A stretch of DNA of 25,075 nt from JBCCGE01 sp039029455 (GCA_039029455.1 JBCCGE010000045.1:1-25075), one strand, 5' to 3'. Shown: positions 1-9,118, counted from the first letter of the stretch. The notes: generated from the letters alone by a model not told the origin. Translations and numbers: made by a program.

Positions 1-401
1 AAGGTCCGCACCAGCAGATTGGTCCAAAACGGAATGGTGATCAGATAGATGTATATATTCCGGCGATTTTCCGGTTGTAATGTTATGTAGTATGCGACCG
101 GGAAACCCATGATCAGACAGATCACGGTTGCCATAACGGAGAGCTGGAATGATCTGATGATGATGTTCAGATATCCCGGATTAAACACCAGGTTATCTTC
201 CAGATCATATTCAAAGAACAGTTTGACGTAGGCTGCGGACGATGGCTCGGGGTACACTCCGCCGTACGGGTTCGGCTCCAGGAACGAGAACACCGCCATA
301 ATTGATATGGGCACCAGCATGAAGATGCCAATCATGATGTAAGCGGGCGTCAGGCCTACCCACCTTCGCGCGGATACGCTTTTAGGCAGCCATTTGTTCA
401 T
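1..401 (-). CDS. potB: PotB-like ABC transporter permease, N-terminal part
   Basis: Inner-membrane permease subunit of a polyamine/opine-type ABC importer; only about 133 N-terminal residues are inside the window. Translating the minus strand from the ATG at 401 gives a basic start (MNKWLPKSVSARR), a first membrane helix around residues 17-41 (LTPAYIMIGIFMLVPISIMA), a periplasmic stretch with EPNPYGGVYPEPSS, then a helix near IIIRSFQLSVMATVICLIMG. It reaches PVAYYITLQPENRRN, the region leading into the transmembrane core of PotB/PotH permeases. The start codon overlaps the potA stop as ATGA (398-401), so translation is probably coupled to potA. The natural substrate cannot be told from this fragment; PotC-like and binding-protein genes would lie to the left. 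Confidence 0.85.
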   Translation of the reverse strand, partial: MNKWLPKSVSARRWVGLTPAYIMIGIFMLVPISIMAVFSFLEPNPYGGVYPEPSSAAYVKLFFEYDLEDNLVFNPGYLNIIIRSFQLSVMATVICLIMGFPVAYYITLQPENRRNIYIYLITIPFWTNLLVRT

Positions 402-1504
402 TTCGCCAACACTCTCAACGCACGGTTGGAGTAGCCCACAGAGATCGCGTCTCCTATCGAAAACGGCAAGTTGCCATCCTCTTTGGGTCGGGCCTGGGCA
501 ACAATGGAGATACCCTCACCCATGTCTATTGAGAAGGCCGCCTCATTCCCAAGATAGACAATATTTTTGACCCGTCCCTGCCGTTTACCGGATGCTGTGT
601 CATCAGATACCGGACTCAGGCTAATTTTTTCAGGACGCAGGAACAGTGTCACCTTGTCACCGACGGCATGATTGCCACTGTTCTCAGCTTCAAACAGACT
701 TTCTGAACCGATCTTGCAGGTTACGATGTCTTCATTTATCGAAACAATTTCACCATCAAGAAAGTTCGAGTCACCGATAAAGTCCGCCACAAATCGATTA
801 ACCGGATGCTCATAGATTTCTGATGGTGACCCGATCTGCTGAACATGGCCTTCGGACATGACGGCGATCCGATCACTCATGGCCAATGCTTCGCCCTGGT
901 CATGAGTCACAAAGACGAATGTAATTCCAGTGTCGATCTGCAACTGCTTAAGCTCATCGCGCATCGCCTGGCGCAGTTTCAGATCCAGTGCTGACAACGG
1001 TTCATCCAGCAACAGCACCTTTGGGCTGGGAGCCAGGGCTCGCGCCAGCGCCACACGCTGCTGCTGACCGCCCGACAACTGACTGGGTCGGCGATCCGCA
1101 AGATGATCCATTTTCACCAGCGCCAGCATTCTTTTAACGGTTTCGGCGATTTCATCCTTCGGCTTTTTCTGCCGTTCAAGTCCGAAGCCTACGTTTTCCG
1201 AGACCGACATATGCGGGAACAATGCATAGTGCTGGAAGACAGTATTGACCGATCGCTCGCTGGGTTGGAGGTGCTCGATTTCCTGCCCGAACAGCTGGAT
1301 TTCGCCTCCGGACACCTCCTCAAAACCAGCGATCAATCGCAACAGAGTGGTCTTACCGCACCCGGAAGGCCCCAGCAGAGTGAAAAATTCATTGTCGTTT
1401 ATCGTCAGGGAAACGTTTTCGAGAGCCGTCACCGGCCGCTTCGAACCGGGATTGTAGATTTTTGAAACTTCACGAATTTCGATCGCTGCTGCCGGTTTAT
1501 TCAT
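398..1504 (-). CDS. potA: PotA-like ABC transporter ATP-binding protein
   Basis: ATPase subunit of a spermidine/putrescine-type ABC importer, acting on the cytoplasmic face with the PotB-like permease it overlaps. At 368 aa it has normal family length. The whole nucleotide-binding domain is visible: Walker A GPSGCGKT at residues 45-52, Q-loop region FQHYALFPH from residue 90, signature LSGGQQQR at 143-150, Walker B VLLLDEP at 163-169, D-loop SALD and switch histidine in VTHDQ near 201. A TOBE-type C-terminal domain follows from about 240 (LFLRPEKISL). The CysA/FbpC/PotA group shares this layout; the 4-bp overlap with a PotB-like permease favours polyamine or related amine substrates, but this is inference. 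No frameshift or missing motif is seen. Confidence 0.93.
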   Translation of the reverse strand: MNKPAAAIEIREVSKIYNPGSKRPVTALENVSLTINDNEFFTLLGPSGCGKTTLLRLIAGFEEVSGGEIQLFGQEIEHLQPSERSVNTVFQHYALFPHMSVSENVGFGLERQKKPKDEIAETVKRMLALVKMDHLADRRPSQLSGGQQQRVALARALAPSPKVLLLDEPLSALDLKLRQAMRDELKQLQIDTGITFVFVTHDQGEALAMSDRIAVMSEGHVQQIGSPSEIYEHPVNRFVADFIGDSNFLDGEIVSINEDIVTCKIGSESLFEAENSGNHAVGDKVTLFLRPEKISLSPVSDDTASGKRQGRVKNIVYLGNEAAFSIDMGEGISIVAQARPKEDGNLPFSIGDAISVGYSNRALRVLAK

Positions 1505-1513
1505 TTCTAATAA

Positions 1514-1582
1514 TCAATCAGCATGGAGATTGGCCACAGTATAAAGTAAGACCGAAATAGTTAGAACGGGGTTGCTCACCAT
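1514..1582 (-). CDS. possible 22-aa leader ORF upstream of potA
   Basis: A minus-strand ORF of 22 codons begins at the ATG at 1582 and stops with TGA at 1514-1516, ten bases before the potA start. It is preceded by a perfect Shine-Dalgarno sequence, AGGAGG (plus-strand CCTCCT at 1589-1594), six bases from the ATG, much stronger than any site in front of potA. The peptide reads MVSNPVLTISVLLYTVANLH then AD and is mostly hydrophobic. It may be a leader peptide or a translation coupler for potA, or chance. A TATACT hexamer (plus 1539-1544) inside it could be a potA -10 box, which would argue against it. No homologue is recognised. Confidence 0.3.
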   Translation of the reverse strand: MVSNPVLTISVLLYTVANLHAD

Positions 1583-1834
1583 CCAGGTCCTCCTGTCTCT
1601 GACGGCGTAACAGGCCAGGTGCTCGAAAGTACCGGCAAGCGGGGTATTTCAGGCACGGGAAATCAGAGATTCTCGATGAACATTTAGTATTCGCCAATTT
1701 GATAGTACGTAACCCGCTGAATCGGATCAGGATGACTCCAGACGGAGTATCTATTGAAGCCCAGCCAAGTCAGTTTTTTTAAAAATAAACCGTATCTCCG
1801 CATGATCATCTAAAAATGGATAGAACAGACTAAA
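1583..1834. other. non-coding gap between the PLP enzyme and the potA leader
   Basis: About 250 bases without a credible gene. The only structure noticed is an imperfect hairpin at 1731-1751 (ACTCC/GGAGT around AGAC, extended by GAT/ATC with one bulge) and a T7-A5 stretch near 1774-1785. These could end transcription of the PLP-enzyme gene at 1835 or mark the potA 5' leader. Neither has a convincing GC stem plus U-tract. Confidence 0.3.
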
Positions 1835-3028
1835 TCATTCCCCGAGATGTTTTACCGCGAGCTCGAGGTTCTGCAAAGCATCTTCGAGTTTTTTTGATGT
1901 GCAGGCTATATTTAAACGCACAAATCCATTGCCTTCTTCGCCGAACGCGTGCCCGCGCGTAATCGCCCACTTGGCCTTCTCACGCAAAAACTCTATCAGG
2001 TCATCGGGTGGCAAATTGAGCTCTCTGAAATCCAGCCAAAGCAGGAACGTTCCTTCAGGCTCAATCAATCGCACCTCGGATATGTCATGCAAATACCGCT
2101 TCACCAGAGCAACGTTATTCTCGAGGTAGTTCATCACATTGTCTAACCAGTCACTGCCATAGGAATACGCCGCCTGCATGGCCACGCTGGAAAATGCGTT
2201 GTTCTTGTTCACCGTCAGACGACTGTTTTCAGTCTGAAACGCTTGCCGCATCGCATCGTCAGCTACCACGGTAAATGCACAGCAACATGAGGCGATGTTA
2301 AACGTCTTTGCGGGAGAGAGGCAGGTAATACAATTTCTGGAATAGTCGGTGCCAAGTGATGCAAATGGAATGTACTTGTGTCCGGAATAAACCAGATCTC
2401 CGTGCATCTCGTCAGAAACCACCAGCACACCGTTACGCTGGCAAATATCTCCCAGAGTTTTCAGTTCATCAAAACCCCAGACCCGACCCACCGGGTTATG
2501 TGGATTGCACAGATAGATTATTTTCACCCGGGGATCAGACGTCTTGTTTTCAAGATCAGCAAAATCCATGCGGTAATGTCCATTCTCCAGACTAAGTGGA
2601 TTGGTAATCAACTCACGATTGTTCTCCCGAATAATGTCAAAAAAATCGAAAAACACAGGCGGTTGAACGACGACGCCGTCTCCCTCTTCTGAAAATAAAT
2701 TTGCGGCAATTGCCAGCGCATTCAGAATATTTGGCGCGCGCAGTATGTCACGTTCGTTTACGACCCACCCATGACGCTCTGCCAACCATCGAGTCAAGAC
2801 TGGAAACAAGTCGTCAGGAACGGCTTCATATCCAAATATTCCGTGTGCGAGTCGTTTTCCCAGATGGTCGAGAATGACAGATGGAATCTTAAAATCCATA
2901 TCTGCAACACCCGCTGCAAACAAATCTTCATTCTGCTCACCCAACACGCTTGGGTGTACTTTTAGCGCCGGTGCCTCGCGACGATTCACGACCTCATCCA
3001 GCAAAGTGGGCGTTGTCTGCTTATTCAT
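1835..3028 (-). CDS. MalY/PatB-type PLP-dependent aminotransferase / cystathionine beta-lyase-like enzyme
   Basis: Fold-type I PLP enzyme, 397 aa, cytoplasmic. The family cleaves C-S bonds of cystathionine or cysteine conjugates, or transaminates amino acids. Visible hallmarks in order: GVADMDFKIP at about 40-49 (the MalY/PatB substrate-side motif), FGYEAVPD near 65-72, NPHNPVGR at 175-182, SDEMHGDLVY at 205-214 (the aspartate that contacts the pyridine nitrogen), and SPAKTFNIAS with the Schiff-base lysine at K241. GFVRLNIA near the C terminus carries the carboxylate-binding arginine. It diverges from the homocysteine S-methyltransferase-like gene across 183 bp, which supports a sulfur amino acid role by inference. 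The start has no good ribosome-binding site. A plain aminotransferase role cannot be excluded. Confidence 0.88.
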   Translation of the reverse strand: MNKQTTPTLLDEVVNRREAPALKVHPSVLGEQNEDLFAAGVADMDFKIPSVILDHLGKRLAHGIFGYEAVPDDLFPVLTRWLAERHGWVVNERDILRAPNILNALAIAANLFSEEGDGVVVQPPVFFDFFDIIRENNRELITNPLSLENGHYRMDFADLENKTSDPRVKIIYLCNPHNPVGRVWGFDELKTLGDICQRNGVLVVSDEMHGDLVYSGHKYIPFASLGTDYSRNCITCLSPAKTFNIASCCCAFTVVADDAMRQAFQTENSRLTVNKNNAFSSVAMQAAYSYGSDWLDNVMNYLENNVALVKRYLHDISEVRLIEPEGTFLLWLDFRELNLPPDDLIEFLREKAKWAITRGHAFGEEGNGFVRLNIACTSKKLEDALQNLELAVKHLGE

Positions 3029-3211
3029 TTTGTTGTGCGTTTTGAGGAATTATGTAGCATCAGGACAACAGGAATTATGCAGGCATGATTGTCCAGTAGT
3101 CTAACCGCAGAGCCAATGACTTGAGCCTGATATCCGTGTAATGATGACAGGTTTGCAGCAGTTGACTACACTATTGCGAAAAACTCTGACAAATAACCCA
3201 AATTTTCCGAT

Positions 3212-4141
3212 ATGAACATTGCCACCAGATTGACAAATACCGATGTCATCATCATTGACGGTGCAATGGGCACCGAATTGCAACGCCGTGACGTGCCGAT
3301 GAATTTTGAAGTATGGAGTGCAGCAGCATTGTTCTCTCACCCAAATGTGATCCGTGATATTCACAGTGACTACATTCGTGCCGGAGCAGAGGTTCAAATT
3401 GCAGCAACCTACAATACAGCCCCCCATGTCATAAACCCTTCAAGTTTCGAAACTTCCAGCCGTGAGTTTACGGCCGCTGCTTTTGGGTTATTGCGCGAGA
3501 GTATCGAAAATACTGAACCCGAACATCCGGTTTGGATTGCAGGGTCGATTTCTACAACTGTCGAATCGCGTCGTAAGGAAATGCTGGATGTTTCAACGCT
3601 GCGCGATAGTTACACCGAACATGCTGAAAATCTTGCGGAACAGGGTTGCGACTTGATAATGCTCGAGATGATGCTTACCCATGAATTCGCAATCGATCTG
3701 GAATTTCAGGCCGAAATCGCTGCCATCGCAAAGCGCACCGGTTTGCCTGTATGGGCAGGTATTGCTCTAAAGATGTCTGAGAGCGGAGAGCTGCATCTTC
3801 AGGATGGCGCCGAAAATACCGGTGAGGCTCTGCGAAGCGGTATCGAGGCACTGCTGGCAGAAGGTGTCGACGTCGCCGGAATTATGCACAGTGAGGTTGA
3901 AACAACCCTGCCAGCGCTCGACCTGCTCGAGCAGTATTGGTCAGGTCCGGTCGCGGTTTATCCGAACAGTGGTCACTATAAACGTCCACATTGGTTTTTT
4001 GATTCCATAATCACCCCGGAAAACTTCGCCAGTGACGCAGCGCAATGGGCACACAGAGGAGTCAAGGCTATCGGAGGCTGCTGCGGCATCGGTCCAGAAC
4101 ACATTATGGAACTGTCCAGAGCGCTTGGCCGAGAGGTATGA
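3212..4141 (+). CDS. homocysteine S-methyltransferase-like protein (MmuM/BHMT family) with altered zinc site
   Basis: TIM-barrel methyltransferase of the Pfam S-methyl_trans family, 309 aa, close to MmuM length. Family members move a methyl group from S-methylmethionine, betaine or a similar donor to homocysteine held by a zinc ion. Seen here: IIDGAMGTELQRRDV at 13-27, AGAEVQIAATYNT at 57-69 (family usual: D-I-I-x-T-N-T-F), LEMM at 151-154, YPNSGHY at 250-256, and IGGCCGIGPEHI at 287-298 with two zinc cysteines (290, 291). The third zinc cysteine normally sits in a GxNC motif, but here the sequence is AGIMHSEVE, so His226 occupies that place. Donor or acceptor may therefore differ from the textbook enzyme. 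It diverges from the MalY-type gene; no ribosome-binding site is obvious. Confidence 0.85.
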   Translation: MNIATRLTNTDVIIIDGAMGTELQRRDVPMNFEVWSAAALFSHPNVIRDIHSDYIRAGAEVQIAATYNTAPHVINPSSFETSSREFTAAAFGLLRESIENTEPEHPVWIAGSISTTVESRRKEMLDVSTLRDSYTEHAENLAEQGCDLIMLEMMLTHEFAIDLEFQAEIAAIAKRTGLPVWAGIALKMSESGELHLQDGAENTGEALRSGIEALLAEGVDVAGIMHSEVETTLPALDLLEQYWSGPVAVYPNSGHYKRPHWFFDSIITPENFASDAAQWAHRGVKAIGGCCGIGPEHIMELSRALGREV

Positions 4142-4423
4142 GTCGGAATGTTCTATTCAATACTGTGCGGGAATAGCGATCAACTACGCATACATCTCTC
4201 TTCGGTCAGGAGGGTGAATTTGCAACCGGCGTCTGTGTGATCATTCAATTGTCTTTTAGCGGACGGTTTTCGGTCGATTCAGACAGGCCTTTCTGGCCAA
4301 CTCGCTCTCAGGGTGCTGTCGTTTCATCGCTACCTGGATAACCCTCCAGGCAACTCGTACTGCTGCCAGCTACAAAGTTTTTAGTGAATGGAAATATTCC
4401 ACCGAGATCTGTGAATTAAATAA
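4142..4423. other. non-coding stretch between convergent genes
   Basis: A 282-base convergent intergenic stretch. It holds only a small hairpin at 4333-4350 (CCTGGA/TCCAGG, six-base loop) without a T-tract, and no ORF that resembles a gene. Confidence 0.3.
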
Positions 4424-5125
4424 TTACTTTCTTGCGACGATCAGCGCGCGATTGAAGCAACGATAAGGACAGACGCAATGAAAACCCGTTTGTTGCAGCC
4501 ACATGATGTAGTTGGATAGTGATGTCACAGCATCGGTTTTGCCCTGATAGCGATGATGGTACTCATCAAAGCCCAGAGTCGGAAATTCGGCACCTTCACG
4601 CATCCACTCCCACGCCGCCTTCCAGTCGGTTTTCCAGCGATCAAATTTATAGGTGAAGCGATCGAGAATGTAAAACGGACTGCCTTCAGCGAGGTTGTCA
4701 TAGACCCACGAAAACGCAGCTCTTTTTGTATCGTGATCAACCTCGTGGAGTGCCTGGACACAAATGACAGTGTCTATCGGCTTACCGAGTTTGATCGATT
4801 CCAGGTGCGCGAAGTTTTCCTGCACAAGCTGAATTCCCGGGATCTTGTACTTTGCGATAACCTCCGACGCGAGATTCAGCATAGCCGCGGACCCATCCAC
4901 CCCTGTGATATGGCAGTCACTAAAAAGTTCAGGACAATACTTTTTAAACGCCAACTCGACCTGCGCGGACCCGATTCCCAGATCCACTAAGGTGCCCGGT
5001 TGCTCCTCAGCAACCATGCGGGCAAGAAGCGACAGCTGGTTTAGCCGATCCGGATTAGTGTAGAGACAGTCGGATTGATTCCACTGTGCGGCGAAATCAT
5101 CGTCTTGCCAGTTGTCACGGGTCAA
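4424..5125 (-). CDS. class I SAM-dependent methyltransferase
   Basis: Rossmann-fold methyltransferase, 233 aa, cytoplasmic. Motif I is LVDLGIGSAQVE at about 46-57, the acidic residue at the end of strand 2 is in ITGVDGSAAML near 73-83, a motif II/III-like stretch is LVQENFAHLE, and IDTVICVQALHEVDHDTKRA resembles the motif IV segment followed by a helix. The start is TTG at 5125 (plus-strand CAA); the next methionine, residue 37, would leave almost nothing ahead of motif I. It begins nine bases after the stop of the PHP/DUF3604-like gene, so it is the last gene of the tct operon. The C-terminal half is rich in Trp, Tyr and Phe (WKTDWKAAWEWM). The substrate is unknown; a small molecule linked to the imported compound is the natural inference. 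Confidence 0.85.
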   Translation of the reverse strand: MTRDNWQDDDFAAQWNQSDCLYTNPDRLNQLSLLARMVAEEQPGTLVDLGIGSAQVELAFKKYCPELFSDCHITGVDGSAAMLNLASEVIAKYKIPGIQLVQENFAHLESIKLGKPIDTVICVQALHEVDHDTKRAAFSWVYDNLAEGSPFYILDRFTYKFDRWKTDWKAAWEWMREGAEFPTLGFDEYHHRYQGKTDAVTSLSNYIMWLQQTGFHCVCPYRCFNRALIVARK

Positions 5126-5134
5126 CGCGATAAG

Positions 5135-7522
5135 CTATTTGAAATTTATGAACAATGCCGATGTCCAGACTTTCGCGTCGTCGCCCTGATGCGCGACCAT
5201 GTAAACCGGCCGATGGCCATGAGGGCCATTCTCCGGATTGACTTCAAAGCTGCCCGAGATATCCCGGGGTGGCAGTGTATCCGACAGTCGATCCATGGCA
5301 AGGAACATGTCGACACCGGGCAAGTCCTTGTTAAGGCTTTCCGCTTCCATAAGTTCCTTTCCGGTGAATTCCCATTCGAAAGTCGGGCAGTGGATGAACG
5401 GATTGCCCTTAAGCGGATCGCCGACTTTGACGTATCCGTCGATAGTGCCTTCAATCCTGAACCTGGCGTTCTCCAATCCAGTCACGTCGAGTTCAATTGC
5501 ATCCACATCGCCATAGGTATCGCTTTTGAAACCCACCGTGGTTCCGTTTTCCCGCCAACAGGTTTCTTCCAGATGCTCAAATCCCAAACCGACAAATTCG
5601 TTGATGGTTGCATCGACTATGGTGATTTTCCCTTTCCAAACAGCCCATCGATAACGATCCTTTATGCGGGCACCGCCCCAGCGGAACCGCACCATTCGAT
5701 CCGAATACCCCATCTCCTGCTGCAGATTCCGCCGCCATATTTCCCCGGTGTGATCATAAGCGATCAGTTTATCCCAGCCTCGATCCCCGAGGAAACGATA
5801 GTCGATGCGAGCGGCCCCTGTGTGTTCGAAATCATCGCCCATAATATGGTCGTTACAAGAGACAACGCCAAAAGTCCGTTCACCGGTTGATGCGAATGTG
5901 TGGCGATCACGCAATGCGGCGCCAATGGTTTTTCGGGTTAACTCGGATGCAATAACTCCGGAAATACCACCTTTCGTTCCAAACACCGCAGTGCCGGGAA
6001 CACCACCGCCGCAGCGACCTCTGTGTTCATCACCCGCCATGCTTGCGCCGATCTTATAACCGCGCTCCATGGCTTCCTGGTACAGCCAGCCGAAGTGTCC
6101 CCAGGCCGAACCGATTTCAATTAACTTTTCAAGTTCCGGATGGTGCCAGTCAAGAATGCAGCGACGACCACCGACGTGGGGGGTAAGCAGGTGACCTTCC
6201 GGATCATCGATGTAGGCCGCCCACAATTCTTCCACAGGCCACGCTCCCGGAACCGCCTCGGTAGTGCCTGAGTCTTCGTTCCAGTCGACGGAACGAACGT
6301 GAGTGCCGTCTTTAAGATAGGGAAATTCCGGCTCACGGTCGTGCAGGAAAATTACGTTGTGATCGCCACCGGCACAGGAACTTCCGCACCACTCCGTTCC
6401 CGGGTAGGCAATGAACTCACCGTCTTTACAGATTTCCCGAATCAGCTCTACCGTTTTCTTCCAGCGTTCAGTCGTAATGTTGAAGTCATTGTGCGCGAAT
6501 GCGAGCACGTCCAGCCCGGTAACGTCTCTTCCGTAGGTTAGGTTGTACTCAGTGGAATTCGTACCGATAGTGTCATTGGAGTGAACATGCAGGTCGGTAT
6601 AAAAAATTCTGGGAAATTCCAGACCCTCTTCGATGGTCACGTAGAACACCTGTTCTCTCACCGCGCTGTGGTCCGGCATGATAGCCCGGATGGCCAACTC
6701 ACCCGATTTGTCCGTTGGCACATTATCAAGCAGCGCAACGCTCCAGCCTTCAGTGGGCAAAGTAATCACTTTTTCATAACAGGGTTTGCCGTCGAGAGTG
6801 GCCTGAATATCCACACGATCCCCCCGATTCCAGCAGGTATTTCCCCACTGGTCCTCCGACCGGATTCGAAGCGGCAGTTTTTCTCCTGTTTTTACAATTC
6901 TGGAACCGGCCCACTGGAGAATTGCGGGCGGACCGGGTTTGATATCGACGACCAGGTCAGGCTCCACTGCCGCGAAGCGGGATGTGCCCAGCGGATCCAC
7001 GTAGCAGCGGAATTTGAAATCTCGCTCAGTGAAAGTCTGCACGCGTGTTCCCGGACCACCAAATCGGCGATCTCCCATACGGACAACAATGTGATCTCCA
7101 GCCTTTAGATACCCGTCGTAGGTGTCCACAATAATGGCTTTTTGAAACGGGCGCTCGTGCCCTTTTTGGTCAAATCGAACTGATAGCTTTTGAACAGAAG
7201 CGGGACTCTGACCATCCACAGTCGGTCCGGCATGGTACTCCGCAGAAACGTAGTTAGCGGCACTGGGATCAGTGGTCTGGAACAGCTCCCAGTCCGAATA
7301 GAATCTGAAAGTTGCCTTAAACCACGAACCGTCAGCCATACCGGACTGCCCCAGTTCGTAGTCAATGACAATTTCCTGCCAGGAACCGGCCTCGATCTCA
7401 TTGACACTGCAGCTGACTGAACCCAAAAACGGCATATCTTTTGTTTTTTTATAGAGTCCCGACGGGGCGAAATAGGTATCGCCCAACCGTTGCTTGAGCT
7501 CTTTATCAGTCATTTTTTCCAT
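5135..7522 (-). CDS. large PHP/DUF3604-like metallohydrolase
   Basis: A 795-aa protein without signal peptide, so probably cytoplasmic. Residues 1-300 look like beta-sandwich modules (short strands, PGPPAILQWAGS, LPLRIRSEDQWGN). A PHP-type metal-binding domain begins at about 306: FYTDLHVHSND (HxH plus Ser, 308-317), DVLAFAHNDFN (338-348), YPGTEW (373-378), GGDHNVIFL (385-393), then LDWHHPELE and a GDEHRGRCGGG loop, all His/Asp/Glu-rich in the order expected for a PHP/DUF3604 active site. The C-terminal 200 residues are beta-rich and Trp-rich. It lies 56 bp after tctA with a good AGAGGT site eight bases from the ATG, and nine bases before the methyltransferase. DUF3604-type proteins are poorly characterised; hydrolysis of the imported substrate is my inference. 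Confidence 0.8.
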   Translation of the reverse strand: MEKMTDKELKQRLGDTYFAPSGLYKKTKDMPFLGSVSCSVNEIEAGSWQEIVIDYELGQSGMADGSWFKATFRFYSDWELFQTTDPSAANYVSAEYHAGPTVDGQSPASVQKLSVRFDQKGHERPFQKAIIVDTYDGYLKAGDHIVVRMGDRRFGGPGTRVQTFTERDFKFRCYVDPLGTSRFAAVEPDLVVDIKPGPPAILQWAGSRIVKTGEKLPLRIRSEDQWGNTCWNRGDRVDIQATLDGKPCYEKVITLPTEGWSVALLDNVPTDKSGELAIRAIMPDHSAVREQVFYVTIEEGLEFPRIFYTDLHVHSNDTIGTNSTEYNLTYGRDVTGLDVLAFAHNDFNITTERWKKTVELIREICKDGEFIAYPGTEWCGSSCAGGDHNVIFLHDREPEFPYLKDGTHVRSVDWNEDSGTTEAVPGAWPVEELWAAYIDDPEGHLLTPHVGGRRCILDWHHPELEKLIEIGSAWGHFGWLYQEAMERGYKIGASMAGDEHRGRCGGGVPGTAVFGTKGGISGVIASELTRKTIGAALRDRHTFASTGERTFGVVSCNDHIMGDDFEHTGAARIDYRFLGDRGWDKLIAYDHTGEIWRRNLQQEMGYSDRMVRFRWGGARIKDRYRWAVWKGKITIVDATINEFVGLGFEHLEETCWRENGTTVGFKSDTYGDVDAIELDVTGLENARFRIEGTIDGYVKVGDPLKGNPFIHCPTFEWEFTGKELMEAESLNKDLPGVDMFLAMDRLSDTLPPRDISGSFEVNPENGPHGHRPVYMVAHQGDDAKVWTSALFINFK

Positions 7523-7578
7523 TGTTTCGTACCTCTTTTAAAAATTTTGAAATCTGCTGACCTGCAAACAACCCTCCG

Positions 7579-9093
7579 CTACTGACCGTCAGCAACGGTT
7601 TTCTTTGAACCTTTCATGCTGGTCCAGAATGTACGCACAATCACAAACAGCGCCAGGGCCATCAATACCATTGCCACAGGCCGGCCAAAGAACATAAATG
7701 TATTGTTTTGCGAAATGATCACTACTTGCTGAAGCGCGCGTTCCCATTCTGGCGCCAGGATGAAGCCAATCAGAAAAGCCACATAGGAATAGTCGAATTT
7801 GCGCATGAAATAACCCACTGTTCCGAAGAACAGCATGACCCCAACGTCGAACATAGAGGACTTGCCCAGATAGGCGCCCATAACGCAGGTAAAGATGACA
7901 ATGGGGTACAAAATCATGGCGGGTATATCCACCGCCTTGCAAAAAAGTCTCAGACCAAATCGGCCGATGACGAGAAGAAACAGACTGGCGAGAACCAGAC
8001 TGCCGTAAATTCCATACATCAGCTGTGCGTTTTCCTGAAACAGCAGCGGTCCGGGCTGCATGCCGTGAATCATGAACGCACCCATTAACATGGCGGCCGC
8101 GAGATTCCCGGGAATACCCAGGACGAAAAGCGGTATCAGACTGGATGCAACCACCGAACTGTTTGCGGATTCAGATGCAGCAATTCCTTCAAGCTTCCCT
8201 TTGCCAAACTCCGAGGAATCTTTGGAACGTTTCATGGCCTGGTCGTACGACATGAATGATGCGACCGGAGCACCAAGTCCCGGCATCGCCCCAACCCCAA
8301 TTCCGATCAAACTGCCTCGCAAAAGCGTTTTAAAGCTGCCAAAAAACTCCCTGACGGTAACGAACCGATCCTCGGGCTTTGTCGAGAATTCATACGCAGA
8401 TTGTTCAGCACCGCCTTTTTTCAAAAAGCGCTCCAACTGCATGAGAATTTCTGAAAAAGCCAGAAGACCGATCGCAACAGGGATCAGAGACAAACCACTG
8501 CCAAGCTGGTAGATATCAAACGTGAGCCGGGGCAGTGCCGTAACTGGTTCGGTTCCAACCAGTCCCACCATGATCCCGCATGCAGCAGCGATCAGACCTC
8601 GTCCGATGGAACTGGTGCCGATTCCGGCGATCACAGTCAGCGCCAAGGTTATCAGTGCAAAGATCTCCGACGGCCCCATGAACAACGCAATGGCTGCGAG
8701 CGGGGCCGCGATGGCGATAAGAACAATGGTGGAAAGGAAGTCGCCGGCAACCGAACTGTACAGCGCCATACGCAAAGCCTTCTTGCCCTTTCCCTGCTGC
8801 GTCAGCGGATAGCCGTCCCAGGCTGTGGCCGCCGCTTCCGGGGTTCCGGGCGTCCGCAGCAGGACAGCGGAAACGGCACCACCGTAAAATGCTCCCTTGT
8901 TCAAACCCACCAAGAATCCGATGGCGGTCAGCGGCGTCATGTAATAGGTAATCGGAATAAACAACGCGATGGCCATCGGCCCATTGATACCGGGTATGGC
9001 ACCCACAAGCATGCCAACAGACACGCCAAAAAACAGGAACATGAGACTGACTGGTGTCACTGAATCCAACAGTCCGGCAATAATGAGTTCCAT
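7579..9093 (-). CDS. tctA: TctA, large permease of tripartite tricarboxylate transporter
   Basis: Large integral-membrane subunit of a TTT-family secondary importer, 504 aa, the usual length, with about 11-12 hydrophobic segments. The signature region is near the N terminus: GVSVGMLVGAIPGINGPMAI (about 24-43) and KGAFYGGAVSAVLLRTPGTPEAAATAWDGYPL, the PGTP loop being diagnostic of TctA. A second, related half repeats the glycine/proline-rich element as LIGIGVGAMPGLGAPVASFM. It lies 25 bp after tctB, in the order C-B-A typical of tct operons. Substrates across the family include citrate, terephthalate and other carboxylates, so the fold does not define the compound; the two downstream enzymes make a non-citrate substrate likely. 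Confidence 0.95.
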   Translation of the reverse strand: MELIIAGLLDSVTPVSLMFLFFGVSVGMLVGAIPGINGPMAIALFIPITYYMTPLTAIGFLVGLNKGAFYGGAVSAVLLRTPGTPEAAATAWDGYPLTQQGKGKKALRMALYSSVAGDFLSTIVLIAIAAPLAAIALFMGPSEIFALITLALTVIAGIGTSSIGRGLIAAACGIMVGLVGTEPVTALPRLTFDIYQLGSGLSLIPVAIGLLAFSEILMQLERFLKKGGAEQSAYEFSTKPEDRFVTVREFFGSFKTLLRGSLIGIGVGAMPGLGAPVASFMSYDQAMKRSKDSSEFGKGKLEGIAASESANSSVVASSLIPLFVLGIPGNLAAAMLMGAFMIHGMQPGPLLFQENAQLMYGIYGSLVLASLFLLVIGRFGLRLFCKAVDIPAMILYPIVIFTCVMGAYLGKSSMFDVGVMLFFGTVGYFMRKFDYSYVAFLIGFILAPEWERALQQVVIISQNNTFMFFGRPVAMVLMALALFVIVRTFWTSMKGSKKTVADGQ

Positions 9094-9118
9094 AGGGCTA
9101 ATATCTCGAGGTCAGCAG

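Noticed and set aside
3029..3211. SAM-type riboswitch or MetJ box before the homocysteine methyltransferase-like gene
   Set aside because: No recognisable SAM riboswitch core or repeated AGACGTCT-like boxes in the 183 bases.
3101..3427. 108-codon Cys-rich minus-strand frame overlapping the homocysteine methyltransferase-like gene
   Set aside because: It is antisense to a well-supported gene, and the cysteines come from GCA/ACA-rich sense codons.
4333..4350. CCTGGA/TCCAGG hairpin between the methyltransferase-like genes
   Set aside because: Only six base pairs, no T-tract; not enough to call a terminator.
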